Positions 9,157-19,553 of a DNA stretch of 36,366 bases are shown piece after piece. Origin of the DNA: Bradyrhizobium rifense (GTDB lineage Bacteria; Pseudomonadota; Alphaproteobacteria; Rhizobiales; Xanthobacteraceae); assembly GCF_008123425.1 (NCBI RefSeq), contig NZ_VSSS01000070.1:1-36366 (forward strand), read 5' to 3'. The position numbers were made by a program, and so were the translations under genes. Below the pieces are notes generated by a model. That model had not been told where the DNA came from. It saw nothing but the letters and a program-made list of their open reading frames with translations, and made no database searches. The first letter of the stretch is position 1; every line of letters begins with the position of its first letter.

Positions 9157-10074
9157 ATGGCAATCAGGTTCGACGGACGCGTCGCCATCGTCACCGGCGC
9201 GGGCAATGGTCTCGGAAAGGCGCATGCGCTGGGCCTCGCGAGCCGCGGCGCGAAAGTCGTTGTCAACGATTTCGGCGGCGCGCGTGACGGCAGCGGCGGT
9301 TCGCTCTCGCCGGCCGAGGCCGTGGTCGAGGAAATCCGCAAGGCCGGTGGCACCGCGATGGCGGACGGCGCGGACGTGTCGAATTTCGAGCAGGTTACAG
9401 CGATGGTCGAGCGCGCCACCAAGGAATGGGGCAGCGTCGATTTGATGTGCGCCAACGCCGGCATCCTGCGCGACAAATCGTTCGGCAAGATGGAAGCGGC
9501 CGATTTCCAGAAGGTGCTCGACGTGCATCTCGTCGGCACCTTCTATTGCTGCAAGGCGGTCTGGGCCGGCATGCGCGACCGCAATTACGGCCGCATCGTG
9601 CTGACGACCTCGTCCTCCGGCCTCTACGGCAATTTCGGCCAGGCCAATTACGGCGCGGCGAAGTCCGGCATGGTCGGCCTGATGAACGTGCTGGCCGAGG
9701 AAGGCCGCAAGACCGACATCCGCGTCAACATCATCTCGCCGACCGCGGCCACCCGCATGACGGAAGAGCTGCTGCCGCCGCAGGCGCTGCAGCTGATGAA
9801 GCCGAACGCGATCACGCCCGCCGTCGAGTACATGCTGAGTGAGGACGCGCCGACCCGCACCATCATGGGCGCCGGCGCCGGCTCCTTCGCCGTGATCAAG
9901 ATTCTCGAGAGCGAAGGCATCAACCTGCCGGAGGCCGACTGGACGCCGGATGCGGTTGCCGCGCATTTCGCCGAGATCAGCGACATGTCGAAGGCGAGGG
10001 CGCTCACGGGTGCGTTCGAGCAGACGCAGAAATACGTGGCGCAGGCCGCGGCACGGGCGGGGATCAAGCTCTGA
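9157..10074 (+). CDS. Short-chain dehydrogenase, MFE-2-type 3-hydroxyacyl-CoA dehydrogenase
   Basis: This is a 305-residue SDR. It has TGAGNGLG (13-20, cofactor glycine motif), CANAG (98-102), a Ser run at 152-154 and the catalytic pair Tyr165/Lys169 in QANYGAAKSG. The insertion VVNDFGGARDGSGGS after beta-2 and the C-terminal extension are typical of the dehydrogenase domain of HSD17B4/MFE-2, which oxidises (3R)-hydroxyacyl-CoA. Pairing with the upstream MaoC hydratase supports a beta-oxidation role. The start is supported by AGGAAG about ten bases upstream. The TGA at 10072-10074 overlaps the next gene. Confidence 0.88.
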   Translation: MAIRFDGRVAIVTGAGNGLGKAHALGLASRGAKVVVNDFGGARDGSGGSLSPAEAVVEEIRKAGGTAMADGADVSNFEQVTAMVERATKEWGSVDLMCANAGILRDKSFGKMEAADFQKVLDVHLVGTFYCCKAVWAGMRDRNYGRIVLTTSSSGLYGNFGQANYGAAKSGMVGLMNVLAEEGRKTDIRVNIISPTAATRMTEELLPPQALQLMKPNAITPAVEYMLSEDAPTRTIMGAGAGSFAVIKILESEGINLPEADWTPDAVAAHFAEISDMSKARALTGAFEQTQKYVAQAAARAGIKL

Positions 10075-11291
10075 GCGACGTCGCCGTCATCGGTGCCGGT
10101 CCCGCCGGGCTGATGGCGGCAGAGGTGCTGGCGCAAGGCGGCGCCCGCGTCACCGTCTACGACGCCATGCCGTCCGCCGGCCGCAAATTCCTGATGGCCG
10201 GACGTGGCGGGCTCAATCTCACTCATAGTGAGCCACTCCCGGATTTCCTCGCCCGCTACCGCGAGGCGATGCCGCATCTGCGCGCTGCGGTCGAAGCGTT
10301 TCCGCCCGACGCGCTGCGCGACTGGAGTGCGGCACTTGGACAGCTGACCTTTATCGGCAGCAGCGGGCGGGTGTTTCCAAAAACGTTCAAGGCCTCGCCC
10401 TTGCTGCGCGCCTGGCTCCGGCGGCTCGATGCAGCTGGCGTGCAATTCGCGTTTCGGCATCGCTGGACCGGCTGGGACGCGAAGGGCCAGCTCCAATTTC
10501 AAACGCCAGATGGCGCGCTTGCCATCGCTCCGAGCGCAACGGTGCTCGCGCTCGGCGGCGCGAGCTGGCCGCGGCTGGGCTCGGCTGGCGCGTGGGTCGA
10601 TTGTCTCGCCGCGAGGGGCGTTGCCGTCTCGAAGCTCCGGCCTGCGAACTCTGGCTTCACGGTCGCATGGTCCGACGTGTTTCGTGATCGTTTCGAGGGC
10701 CAGCCGCTCAAGGGCGTGGCACTGACGGTCGGCGCGCACACGGTGCGCGGCGAAGCCATGATCACCCGCAGCGGAATCGAGGGCGGCGCCATCTACGCGC
10801 TGTCGGCAGAGTTGCTCGAGGCGGTACTGGGGATCGGGCAGGCGACATTGACGATCGCCTTGCGGCCCGACCTCGACACCCACGCGCTGACCACGCGCCT
10901 GTCGGGCACGCGCGGCAAGCAGTCGCTCGCGAACTTTCTGCGCAAGGCGGCGCAAGTGTCGCCGGTCGGCATCGGCCTGATGCAGGAAGCGGCCATTGCG
11001 TCCGGCCGGCCGCTGGCCTCGTTCTCGCCGGCGGAACTCGCGCATCTGGTGAACGCGATCCCGGTTCAGCTCACCGGCGTAGCGCCGATCGATCGTGCCA
11101 TCTCGACCGCGGGCGGGATCGCTTTCGATGAGCTCGACGACCACTTTATGCTGTGCAAACTGCCCGGTGTATTCGCCGCAGGCGAGATGCTTGACTGGGA
11201 GGCGCCGACTGGTGGCTATCTGCTGCAAGCTTCTTTTGCGACGGGAGCGGCTGCGGGCAGGAGCGTTCAGGAGTGGTTGAAGCGTTCATAG
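10071..11291 (+). CDS. BaiN/YhiN-type FAD-dependent oxidoreductase, probable CTG start
   Basis: This is a flavoprotein of about 406 residues (HI0933/YhiN group, TIGR03862-like). DVAVIGAGPAGLMAAEVL is the FAD Rossmann motif, GRKFLMAGRGGLNLTHSE is the diagnostic family block, and the C-terminal GVFAAGEMLDWEAPTGGYLLQ closes the FAD site. The first ATG in frame (10113) lies inside the Rossmann helix and would delete GxGxxG. No ATG, GTG or TTG occurs in frame for at least 100 bases upstream. CTG at 10071-10073 overlaps the SDR stop (CTGA) and has a GGCGGGG purine tract about nine bases before it, so it is the best start. A base-call error turning ATG or GTG into CTG is the alternative. The substrate is unknown. 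Confidence 0.8.
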   Translation: MSDVAVIGAGPAGLMAAEVLAQGGARVTVYDAMPSAGRKFLMAGRGGLNLTHSEPLPDFLARYREAMPHLRAAVEAFPPDALRDWSAALGQLTFIGSSGRVFPKTFKASPLLRAWLRRLDAAGVQFAFRHRWTGWDAKGQLQFQTPDGALAIAPSATVLALGGASWPRLGSAGAWVDCLAARGVAVSKLRPANSGFTVAWSDVFRDRFEGQPLKGVALTVGAHTVRGEAMITRSGIEGGAIYALSAELLEAVLGIGQATLTIALRPDLDTHALTTRLSGTRGKQSLANFLRKAAQVSPVGIGLMQEAAIASGRPLASFSPAELAHLVNAIPVQLTGVAPIDRAISTAGGIAFDELDDHFMLCKLPGVFAAGEMLDWEAPTGGYLLQASFATGAAAGRSVQEWLKRS

Positions 11292-11440
11292 AACGCCGTC
11301 GCCCTTCGAGGGCCGCTGAAGAAGCGGCCACCTCAGGGTGACGGCTACGAGAGAGCGTCATCTTGAGGTACGAGGTTTCCGGTGCGAAAGCGCCGGAACC
11401 GAGCCTCGAAGGATGCGCGGGCGCTCGGTGCGAGCCGCCC
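11292..11440. repeat. Convergent intergenic region with palindromic repeat fragments
   Basis: The gap between two convergent genes holds short inverted repeats such as TTCCGGTGC-GAAA-GCGCCGGAA (about 11376-11397), plus GCCCTTCGAGGGC and CACCTCAGGGTGACGG blocks. These resemble common rhizobial intergenic repeats and may serve as a bidirectional terminator. No gene is supported here. Confidence 0.5.
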
Positions 11441-12520
11441 CTATCGCAGCTTGCCCCGTGCCGCCACCGGCAGCGTGCCGATGATCTCGTCGCCGCGGAC
11501 CATCACGACCTCGTCCATCATGTTGACGACGACGCAGACGTGGTTCGGCACGATGCGGACGACGTCGCCGACGTTGGGGCGCGTGTTGCTGCGGGACAGG
11601 TCGAGGAAGCCGTGCTCCTCGGCGAAGCGCGCGATCTTGGCTTCGGGGTGCTCCAGGATCAGGCCGTGGCCGTCGAGCCCGCCGGTATCGGTCGTCAGCG
11701 TCTTCGAGCCGGCGTCCAGAATGCCGCGCTCGGGTGCGGCGCGGCTCACCACCGTCGAATAGATGTGCAGGGCGCAATCGTCCCAGGTGGCGGAGCCGGC
11801 TGCGACCTGCATGCGGTCGTTGTAGATGTAGGTGCCGAAGCGATGCTCGGTGCCGCCCTTGAGCTTGCCGATATTGACGAGGTTCGGCGTGCCGCCGGTC
11901 GAGACGATCTTGGCATCGAGCCCGTGCGCGCGCACGCCGGCCAGTGCCTCGTCAAAGAATTTCTGTGCATCGCCCCAGCCGGTCTCGGTCGGGTACAGCA
12001 TGAAGCCGGCAAACTCCAGTCCCTTGGACGCCGCGATCTCGCGTGCGAGCGCGATCGCTTCCGCAGGCGTCTCGACGCCCGCGCGCTTGCGGCCCGTGTC
12101 GCATTCGACCACGACCGAGAGCGGGCGGCCCGAGGCCGCGGCCGCCTTCGGCAGTCCGGCAATGACGGTTGAATTGTCGGCGGCGACCGTCATGTTGGTC
12201 TTGGCATTCAGCGCGCCGAGACGCGCCATCTTTTCCTCGCCCAGCAGATTGTAGCTGATCAGGATGTCGTCGATGCCGGCATTGGCCATGATCTCGGCCT
12301 CGCCGATCTTCTGGCAGGTGATGCCTTTGGCGCCGGCCGCAACCTGCATCTTCGCAATGGTCGGATTCTTGTGCGTCTTGATATGCGGCCGGTTGGCAAC
12401 GCCTGCGTCATCGCAAGCCTTCTGAATCCGCGCGATGTTGCGTTCGACCTTGTCCATGTCGATGACGGCGCAGGGCGTGCCGTATTCGCGGGCGATCTTG
12501 GCGGCGAGGGGAGCGGTCAT
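11441..12520 (-). CDS. D-threonine aldolase / D-serine dehydratase-like PLP enzyme
   Basis: This 359-residue protein has an alanine-racemase-type TIM barrel followed by a C-terminal beta domain. The PLP lysine is Lys48 in RPHIKTHKNP. Other family positions are ITCQKIGEAE, VVVECDTGRKRAGV, STGGTPN and the C-terminal VPNHVCVVVN. His327-x-Cys329 matches the zinc pair of eukaryotic-type D-serine dehydratase (DSD1) more closely than the His-x-Asp pair of D-threonine aldolase. It may therefore be a D-serine ammonia-lyase or a hydroxy-amino-acid aldolase; sequence alone does not decide. It lies three bases downstream of the ABC-F gene on the same strand, and the two are probably co-transcribed. Confidence 0.85.
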   Translation of the reverse strand: MTAPLAAKIAREYGTPCAVIDMDKVERNIARIQKACDDAGVANRPHIKTHKNPTIAKMQVAAGAKGITCQKIGEAEIMANAGIDDILISYNLLGEEKMARLGALNAKTNMTVAADNSTVIAGLPKAAAASGRPLSVVVECDTGRKRAGVETPAEAIALAREIAASKGLEFAGFMLYPTETGWGDAQKFFDEALAGVRAHGLDAKIVSTGGTPNLVNIGKLKGGTEHRFGTYIYNDRMQVAAGSATWDDCALHIYSTVVSRAAPERGILDAGSKTLTTDTGGLDGHGLILEHPEAKIARFAEEHGFLDLSRSNTRPNVGDVVRIVPNHVCVVVNMMDEVVMVRGDEIIGTLPVAARGKLR

Positions 12521-12523
12521 GGG

Positions 12524-14335
<1,812 letters not shown>

Positions 14336-14337
14336 GG

Positions 14338-14829
14338 TCAGCTCTGGCTCGTAGCAGCTTGGTCGGCGCGGCGGCGCTGGATTCGGCGCAGCGTCTGGTC
14401 GAGCGCCGAGAGGAAGGCGGAACGGTCGCGTGGCGCGAACGAACGCGGGCCGCCGGTCACTTCGCCCGCCGAGCGCAAATCGGTCATCAGATTGCGCACG
14501 GCCAGCGTCATCCCGATCGACTCTTCCGTAAACGGCTTGCCGTTCGGCGCGATCACGTCGGCGCCGGCTTTCACGCAGCGGCTCGCCAGCGGAATGTCGG
14601 AGGTGATGACGACGTCGCCCGGCCTGGCCCGCTCCGCAATCCAGTCGTCGGCCGCGTCCATGCCCGCACCCGCGGCGATGCGCTCGATCAGGGGATCCTG
14701 CGGCACACGGATAAAATTGCCGGCGACCACGCTCACGGGGACGCCGTGGCGGCTCGCAACGCGGTAGATCTCGTCCTTCACAGGACAGGCGTCGGCGTCG
14801 ACATAGATGCGGGTGGGGGTGTCAGTCAT
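14338..14829 (-). CDS. YaiI/YqxD family protein (DUF188)
   Basis: This 163-residue protein begins MTDTPTRIYVDADACPVKDE. It contains DADACPVK, VVITSDIPLA, ADVIAPNGKPFT and a basic, Arg-rich C-terminus, all typical of the DUF188/YaiI family with a PIN-like fold. Its biochemical role is not established. ATG 14829 is chosen because the family starts directly before the IYVDADACPVK strand; the open frame extends 24 further codons without conserved content. It is the first gene of a likely operon with uup and the PLP enzyme. Confidence 0.92.
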   Translation of the reverse strand: MTDTPTRIYVDADACPVKDEIYRVASRHGVPVSVVAGNFIRVPQDPLIERIAAGAGMDAADDWIAERARPGDVVITSDIPLASRCVKAGADVIAPNGKPFTEESIGMTLAVRNLMTDLRSAGEVTGGPRSFAPRDRSAFLSALDQTLRRIQRRRADQAATSQS

Positions 14830-14936
14830 TCGCCGCGTGGTACCCCATTCGGGCCGCAAAGGCGAGGGGATTGACCGGTGTTCCCGGGGGCCTACGATCA
14901 CCCCTGAAACAACAAGAATTCAGGGGAAAGCCCGCC

Positions 14937-15737
14937 ATGCCGAACCGGCTCGAAACTTACCGCGTCGAGGCCTACAACACGGCCAAACAGTCCGAAAACA
15001 AGATGCACGACGACACGGTGGCGCGCCGCTTCGGCTTTTCCGGTGGCCTCGTCCCGGGCGTCGATGTCTTCGCCTACATGATGCACGTGCCGGTGGCGCG
15101 CTGGGGCCGCGATTTCCTCGCGCGCGGGCTGGTCGAGGCGCGCTTCATCAAGCCGGTCTATGACGGCGAGACCGCCGATGTCGATGCGACCGAGCACAAC
15201 GGCCTGCTCACGATCGAGGTCTTCAGCCGCACCGAGCTTTGCGCCACGGGCACCGCATCGCTGCCGGCGGCAACGCCAGTGGCGTCATTGGGCGACTATG
15301 TCGAAGTCCCTGCGGTCGCCGAGCGCAAGCCGGTCAGCCCGGCCATTTTTGAGGCCGGCAAATGGCTCGGCACGACGCCGCGCCGCTGGGCTGGGCAGGA
15401 TGCGACCGGCTATCTCGCCGACGTCAGAGAGACCGATCCGATTTTCGCGCGCGAGGGGCTCGGCCATCCCGGCCTGATTCAGCGGGTGATGAACCGCGTG
15501 CTGGTCGACAATACCATTCTGGGCCCGTGGATCCACGTCGGCAGCCGCATGCAGCTGCTGTCGCCCGCGCGCACCGGCGACGAGATCACCGCGCGGGCGA
15601 AGGTGACAGCGAATTACGAGAAGAAGGGTCACCGCTTTGTCGAACTCGACGCGCTGGTCGTGGCCAACGGCACAATGCCGCTGGCGCATTGCCAGCATAC
15701 CGCGATCTACCAGCCGCGGGAGCAGGCGGCGGCGTAG
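14937..15737 (+). CDS. MaoC-like hot-dog domain protein of unknown substrate
   Basis: This 266-residue protein has an N-terminal hot-dog pattern, MHDDTVARRFGFSGGLVPGVDVFAYM, which resembles the HxxG..GLVPG segment of MaoC/FkbR2-type dehydratases. A second conserved block, GPWIHVGSRMQLLSPARTGD, is followed by ITARAKVTANYEKKGHRFVELD. This suggests a double hot-dog arrangement. The classic D-x4-H hydratase motif is not obvious, so it may bind acyl thioesters without hydratase activity. ATG 14937 has AGGGGAAAG upstream. It is divergent from the DUF188 gene, with about 107 bp between starts. Confidence 0.75.
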   Translation: MPNRLETYRVEAYNTAKQSENKMHDDTVARRFGFSGGLVPGVDVFAYMMHVPVARWGRDFLARGLVEARFIKPVYDGETADVDATEHNGLLTIEVFSRTELCATGTASLPAATPVASLGDYVEVPAVAERKPVSPAIFEAGKWLGTTPRRWAGQDATGYLADVRETDPIFAREGLGHPGLIQRVMNRVLVDNTILGPWIHVGSRMQLLSPARTGDEITARAKVTANYEKKGHRFVELDALVVANGTMPLAHCQHTAIYQPREQAAA

Positions 15738-15767
15738 GGAAGGGGCACGTTGCTTCCACATATTCGG

Positions 15768-15868
15768 TGTCATTCCTCGCGAAAGCGGGGAATCCAGTAC
15801 ACCGCGGCTTCTCGGTCAATCACCACTGTCTCGGAGTACTGGATCGCCCGCTTTCGCGGGCGATGACA
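15768..15868. repeat. Long palindromic intergenic repeat between convergent genes
   Basis: TGTCATTCCTCGCGAAAGCG (from 15768) to AATCCAGTAC (15800) pairs with GTACTGGATCGCCCGC (from 15836) to GCGATGACA (15868). The arms are imperfect and about 33 bases long, around a central loop. It sits between the hot-dog gene and the molybdoenzyme gene, which converge, and may act as a shared terminator. Confidence 0.8.
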
Positions 15869-15895
15869 GCATTGTTGTTGAGGCAGAAGCGTCCC

Positions 15896-18268
15896 TTACG
15901 CCGCCTTCCCCTTCGCGTCCTGGATCGCGCGCCAGACACGCTCCGGCGTCAGCGGCATGTCGATGTGCTTGATGCCGTAGTCCGACAGCGCATCGACCAC
16001 CGCATTCACCACGGTCGAGAGACTGCCGGCGCAGCCGGCTTCGCCGCAGCCCTTGGTGCCCAGGGGATTGCTCTTGGCCGGCACCGGGTGATCGCCGACC
16101 TCCATGAACGGCACGTCCTCGGCGCGGGGCAGTGCGTAGTCCATCAGCGAGCCCGTGATCGGCTGGCCGCTCTCGTCGTAGCGGACGTGCTCCATCAGCG
16201 CCTGGCCGATGCCCTGGACCACGCCGCCATGGAGCTGGCCCGCGACCAGCATCGGGTTGATCACGGTGCCAAAGTCGTTCACGGCGCTGTAGCGCACGAT
16301 CTGCACCACGCCCGTGTCCGGATCGACCTCGACCTCGGCAACGTGGCAGCCGTTCGGGAAGGATGACGGCACCGGCTCGCTGGTGTGGTCGACGTCGAGC
16401 GAGTCAGGCACGCCGTCCGGCACTTTGCCGTCATGCAGCTTCTTGGCGAGCTCCATGATGTCGATGCTGCGGTCGGTGCCGGCGATGGTGAAGGCACCGT
16501 CGGCGAACTCGATGTCGGCTTCCGACGCTTCCAGCATGTGTGCCGCGGCGCGCTTGCCCTTTTCGATCACAAGCTTCGACGACTCCACGATGGCTTGCCC
16601 GGTCGCGGTGATCGAGCGCGAGCCGCCGGTGCCGTTGCCGGCGTGGACGATGTCGCTGTCGCCCTGCACCAGCTTCACGCTCTCGAAGGGGACGCCCAGC
16701 TGCGCGCACAGCACCTGCGCGAACGGCGTGGCGTGGCCCTGACCGTAGTCGAGCGTGCCGGTGATCAGCTGCACGCTGCCATCGGGATCGAACACGATTT
16801 TGCCGAGCTCGGGGCTCGGTGGCGCGGTGACCTCGAGATAGGAGCCGACGGCGATGCCGCGCAGCTTGCCGGCCTTCTTGCTCTCCTTCTTGCGCTTGAC
16901 GAAATTCTCGTGGTCGGAGATTTCGAGCGCCTTGGTGAACACCGCCTGGAAGTCGCCGCTGTCATAGGTGACGCCCGAGGAGGCGGGGAAAGGCATCTGG
17001 TTCGGCTTGATGAAGTTGCGCTTGCGCATTGTCAGCCGGTTGATGCCCATCTCGTCGGCGGCGCGGTCGATCAGCCGCTCCATGTAATAGTTGGCCTCGG
17101 GCCGGCCGGCGCCGCGATAGGCACCCATCAGTGTGGTGTTGGTCAGCACCGTCTTGATGTCGACGCTCATCAGCGGTGTGCGATAGACGCTCGAAAAATT
17201 CTTGCCGGTGTTGAGCGAGAGCGGGCTCGGCGAAACGCCGGTGATATAGGCGCCGAGATTGCCGTAGCCGGACAGCTTTGCGGCGAGGAAATGCCCTTCG
17301 GCATCGAGCGCCAGCTCGGCATGGATCCGCTGCGCGCGGCCGTGGCTGTCGGAGAGGAAGCTGGTGGAGCGCTCGTCGAGCCACTTCACCGGGCGTCCCA
17401 GCGCCTTCGCCGCGTACAGGATGCACATGTATTCGGGATAGTTGACGTTCTTCATGCCGAAGGAGCCGCCGACATTGGCGGTGAGGATGCGCACCTTCTC
17501 GTTCGGCACCTTCAGGTTCTTGGCGAGGTTGGCGCGGTTGCCGGCAACGCCCTGGGTCGGCATCTGGATGGTGTAGCGTTCGGTGGTCTTGTCGTAGGAG
17601 GCAAGTCCCACGCGCGGCTCCATCGAGACCACCGCGACGCGGGTGTTCTCGATGTCGACCTTGGTGACATGGGCGGCGCTGGCGAAAGCGGCGTTGACCT
17701 TCTCCATGTCGCCATAATGGTAGTCGAGCGCGACGTTGTTCGGGATGTGGTCGTAGAGCTGCGGCGCGCCGGGCTTGGTGGCTTCCTCGGGATCGGTCAC
17801 CGCCGGCAGCGGCTCGATATCGAGCTCGACCGCCTCGGCCGCGTCGCGCGCCTGGGCCAGCGTGTCGGCGACCACGAAGGCGACGGGATCGCCGACGAAG
17901 CGGACCTTGTCGGTCGCCAGCGGCTGGCGGTTGGTCTGGAGCAGGGGCGAGCCGTCGCGGCTCTTCAGCGGCAGGCCGCAGGTGAAGGGGCCATAGCCGG
18001 CCGCGTCGAGGTCCTTGCCGGTCCACACGCCCAGCACGCCCGGCATCGCCCTGGCGGCGTCGGTTCCAATACTGCGGAGGAGGCCATGGGCATGGGTCGA
18101 GCGGACGACCACGCAATGGGCCTGGCCGGGCAGGTTGAAATCGTCGGTGTAGCGGCCCTTGCCGCGCACCAGAGTGTCGTCTTCCTTGCGGCGGAGCGGC
18201 TGTCCGACGCCGTATTTTTGCAGTGCAATAGCGTTTTCGAGCGTGGACGATTTGGTGTGTTCTTGCAT
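15896..18268 (-). CDS. Xanthine dehydrogenase-family molybdopterin-binding subunit (CoxL form II-like)
   Basis: This is a 790-residue large subunit of the molybdenum hydroxylase family. The N-terminal domain has VGQPLRRKEDDTLVRGKGRYTDD. Molybdopterin-binding motifs include GGSFGMKNVNYPEY, AYRGAGRPEANYYMERL (about 383-399), GTLDYGQGHATPFAQ and GTKGCGEAGCAG, in which Glu743 is at the position of the catalytic base. AYRGAGR is the form II signature, whereas true aerobic CO dehydrogenase has AYRCSFR, so CO oxidation is unlikely and an aldehyde or N-heterocycle is more plausible. No small (2Fe-2S) or medium (FAD) subunit gene lies beside it. ATG 18268 is preferred to a TTG eight codons upstream. 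Confidence 0.88.
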   Translation of the reverse strand: MQEHTKSSTLENAIALQKYGVGQPLRRKEDDTLVRGKGRYTDDFNLPGQAHCVVVRSTHAHGLLRSIGTDAARAMPGVLGVWTGKDLDAAGYGPFTCGLPLKSRDGSPLLQTNRQPLATDKVRFVGDPVAFVVADTLAQARDAAEAVELDIEPLPAVTDPEEATKPGAPQLYDHIPNNVALDYHYGDMEKVNAAFASAAHVTKVDIENTRVAVVSMEPRVGLASYDKTTERYTIQMPTQGVAGNRANLAKNLKVPNEKVRILTANVGGSFGMKNVNYPEYMCILYAAKALGRPVKWLDERSTSFLSDSHGRAQRIHAELALDAEGHFLAAKLSGYGNLGAYITGVSPSPLSLNTGKNFSSVYRTPLMSVDIKTVLTNTTLMGAYRGAGRPEANYYMERLIDRAADEMGINRLTMRKRNFIKPNQMPFPASSGVTYDSGDFQAVFTKALEISDHENFVKRKKESKKAGKLRGIAVGSYLEVTAPPSPELGKIVFDPDGSVQLITGTLDYGQGHATPFAQVLCAQLGVPFESVKLVQGDSDIVHAGNGTGGSRSITATGQAIVESSKLVIEKGKRAAAHMLEASEADIEFADGAFTIAGTDRSIDIMELAKKLHDGKVPDGVPDSLDVDHTSEPVPSSFPNGCHVAEVEVDPDTGVVQIVRYSAVNDFGTVINPMLVAGQLHGGVVQGIGQALMEHVRYDESGQPITGSLMDYALPRAEDVPFMEVGDHPVPAKSNPLGTKGCGEAGCAGSLSTVVNAVVDALSDYGIKHIDMPLTPERVWRAIQDAKGKAA

Positions 18269-18478
18269 GGGAATGACCTGAAAAGCCGGCAATTGCGCGT
18301 TTTGGGGAGCGCTTGGGGGACCGGACCCTTCAAAAATAACCCACGGGCCCGTTCACGACAACGCACGAATGGGCATGGTCCCATGTGATGCGTTGTTGCG
18401 CAGACCGGCTGCGCTGCTAATGTTTCAGGCGAAAAAGCAATTCCAGATCGGCCCTTAGGCCGCGGAAAGACAGTTTGT

Positions 18479-19552
18479 ATGAATGACCACACGCGGCTCC
18501 GCGACGGCCATGGGCCGCACGGTGAGCTCGAGGGGTCGATGGCGGCGGTGGCGTTGGCCCCCGAACCGGCTGTCGCCGCACAAGCGCCGGGAACCGGCGT
18601 CTATGCGGCGCTCGACCTCGGCACCAACAATTGCAGGCTCCTGATCGCCTGTCCGACCCACGACGGCTTTCGCGTGGTCGATTCCTTCTCGCGCATCATC
18701 CGGCTCGGCGAGGGCGTCTCGGCGACCGGCTCGATCAGCGAGGCCGCGATCGATCGCGCCATCGCCGCGCTCAGCATCTGCCGGGACAAGATCAACCTGC
18801 GCAAGGCCAAGCGGCTGCGGCTGATCGCGACCGAAGCCTGCCGTGCGGCCTCGAATGCGGAGGGCTTTCGCAGCCGCGTCGCGGCCGAGACCGGCATCGA
18901 GCTCGAGGTGATCGACCGCGAGACGGAAGCATCTCTTGCGATGCTCGGCTGCTCGCCGCTGGTCGACCCGAAGGGCCGCGGTGCCATCCTGTTCGATATC
19001 GGCGGCGGCTCGACCGAGCTGGTGCGGATCGAGCGCGATCCCGCCAATCCGGAGCCGCGCATCAAGGCCTGGATGTCGATCCCGCTCGGCGTGGTGACGC
19101 TGGCCGAGCAGTTTGGCGGCCGCGACGTGACGCCGGAGATTTATGCTGCGATGGAGCAGGAGGTCGCCAACCATGTTACGCCGTTCGCGGAGCAACATGG
19201 CGGCGATCTCGCCGACATGCATCTGCTCGGCACCTCGGGCACGGTGACCACGCTCGCCGGCATCCATCTCAATCTCGCACGCTACGACCGTCGCCGCATC
19301 GACAGCATCTGGATGAACGATTCCGACCTCACCGCAACCATCAACAAGCTGCTCGGCATGAGCTACGAGGACCGCGCCAACAACAGCTGCATCAGCGTCG
19401 AGCGCGCCGATCTCGTGCTGGCCGGCTGCGCCATCCTCGATGCGATCCGCCGCGCTTTCCCGCTGCCGCGCCTGCGCGTCGCCGACCGTGGCCTGCGCGA
19501 GGGCATGCTGGTCGAGATGATGCGCGAGGACGGCGCGCTCAGGAGCTGGTGA
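18479..19552 (+). CDS. Ppx/GppA family exopolyphosphatase / pppGpp phosphohydrolase
   Basis: This 357-residue protein has the actin-like (ASKHA) ATPase fold. YAALDLGTNNCRLLIA (about 42-57) is the phosphate-1 loop, ATEACRAASNA and IDRETEASLAMLG are family blocks, and LFDIGGGSTELVRI is the phosphate-2 motif. GTSGTVTTLAGIHL follows, with a C-terminal LREGMLVEMM. It lacks the C-terminal HD domain of long Ppx proteins and matches the shorter Ppx/GppA form. The roughly 40-residue Ala/Pro-rich N-terminus looks unstructured. GGAAAGA precedes the ATG. The rlmE gene starts one base after its stop. Confidence 0.93.
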   Translation: MNDHTRLRDGHGPHGELEGSMAAVALAPEPAVAAQAPGTGVYAALDLGTNNCRLLIACPTHDGFRVVDSFSRIIRLGEGVSATGSISEAAIDRAIAALSICRDKINLRKAKRLRLIATEACRAASNAEGFRSRVAAETGIELEVIDRETEASLAMLGCSPLVDPKGRGAILFDIGGGSTELVRIERDPANPEPRIKAWMSIPLGVVTLAEQFGGRDVTPEIYAAMEQEVANHVTPFAEQHGGDLADMHLLGTSGTVTTLAGIHLNLARYDRRRIDSIWMNDSDLTATINKLLGMSYEDRANNSCISVERADLVLAGCAILDAIRRAFPLPRLRVADRGLREGMLVEMMREDGALRSW

Positions 19553-19553
19553 G

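Noticed and set aside
9648..11228. 526-residue open frame antisense to the SDR and flavoprotein
   Set aside because: It crosses two real genes on the other strand and shows no family motif.
15896..18268. Aerobic CO dehydrogenase CoxL (form I)
   Set aside because: The active-site loop reads AYRGAGR and not AYRCSFR, and no coxM/coxS genes are adjacent.
16385..18388. 667-residue open frame antisense to the molybdoenzyme gene
   Set aside because: It is a codon-bias shadow; the minus-strand gene has full family motifs and this frame has none.
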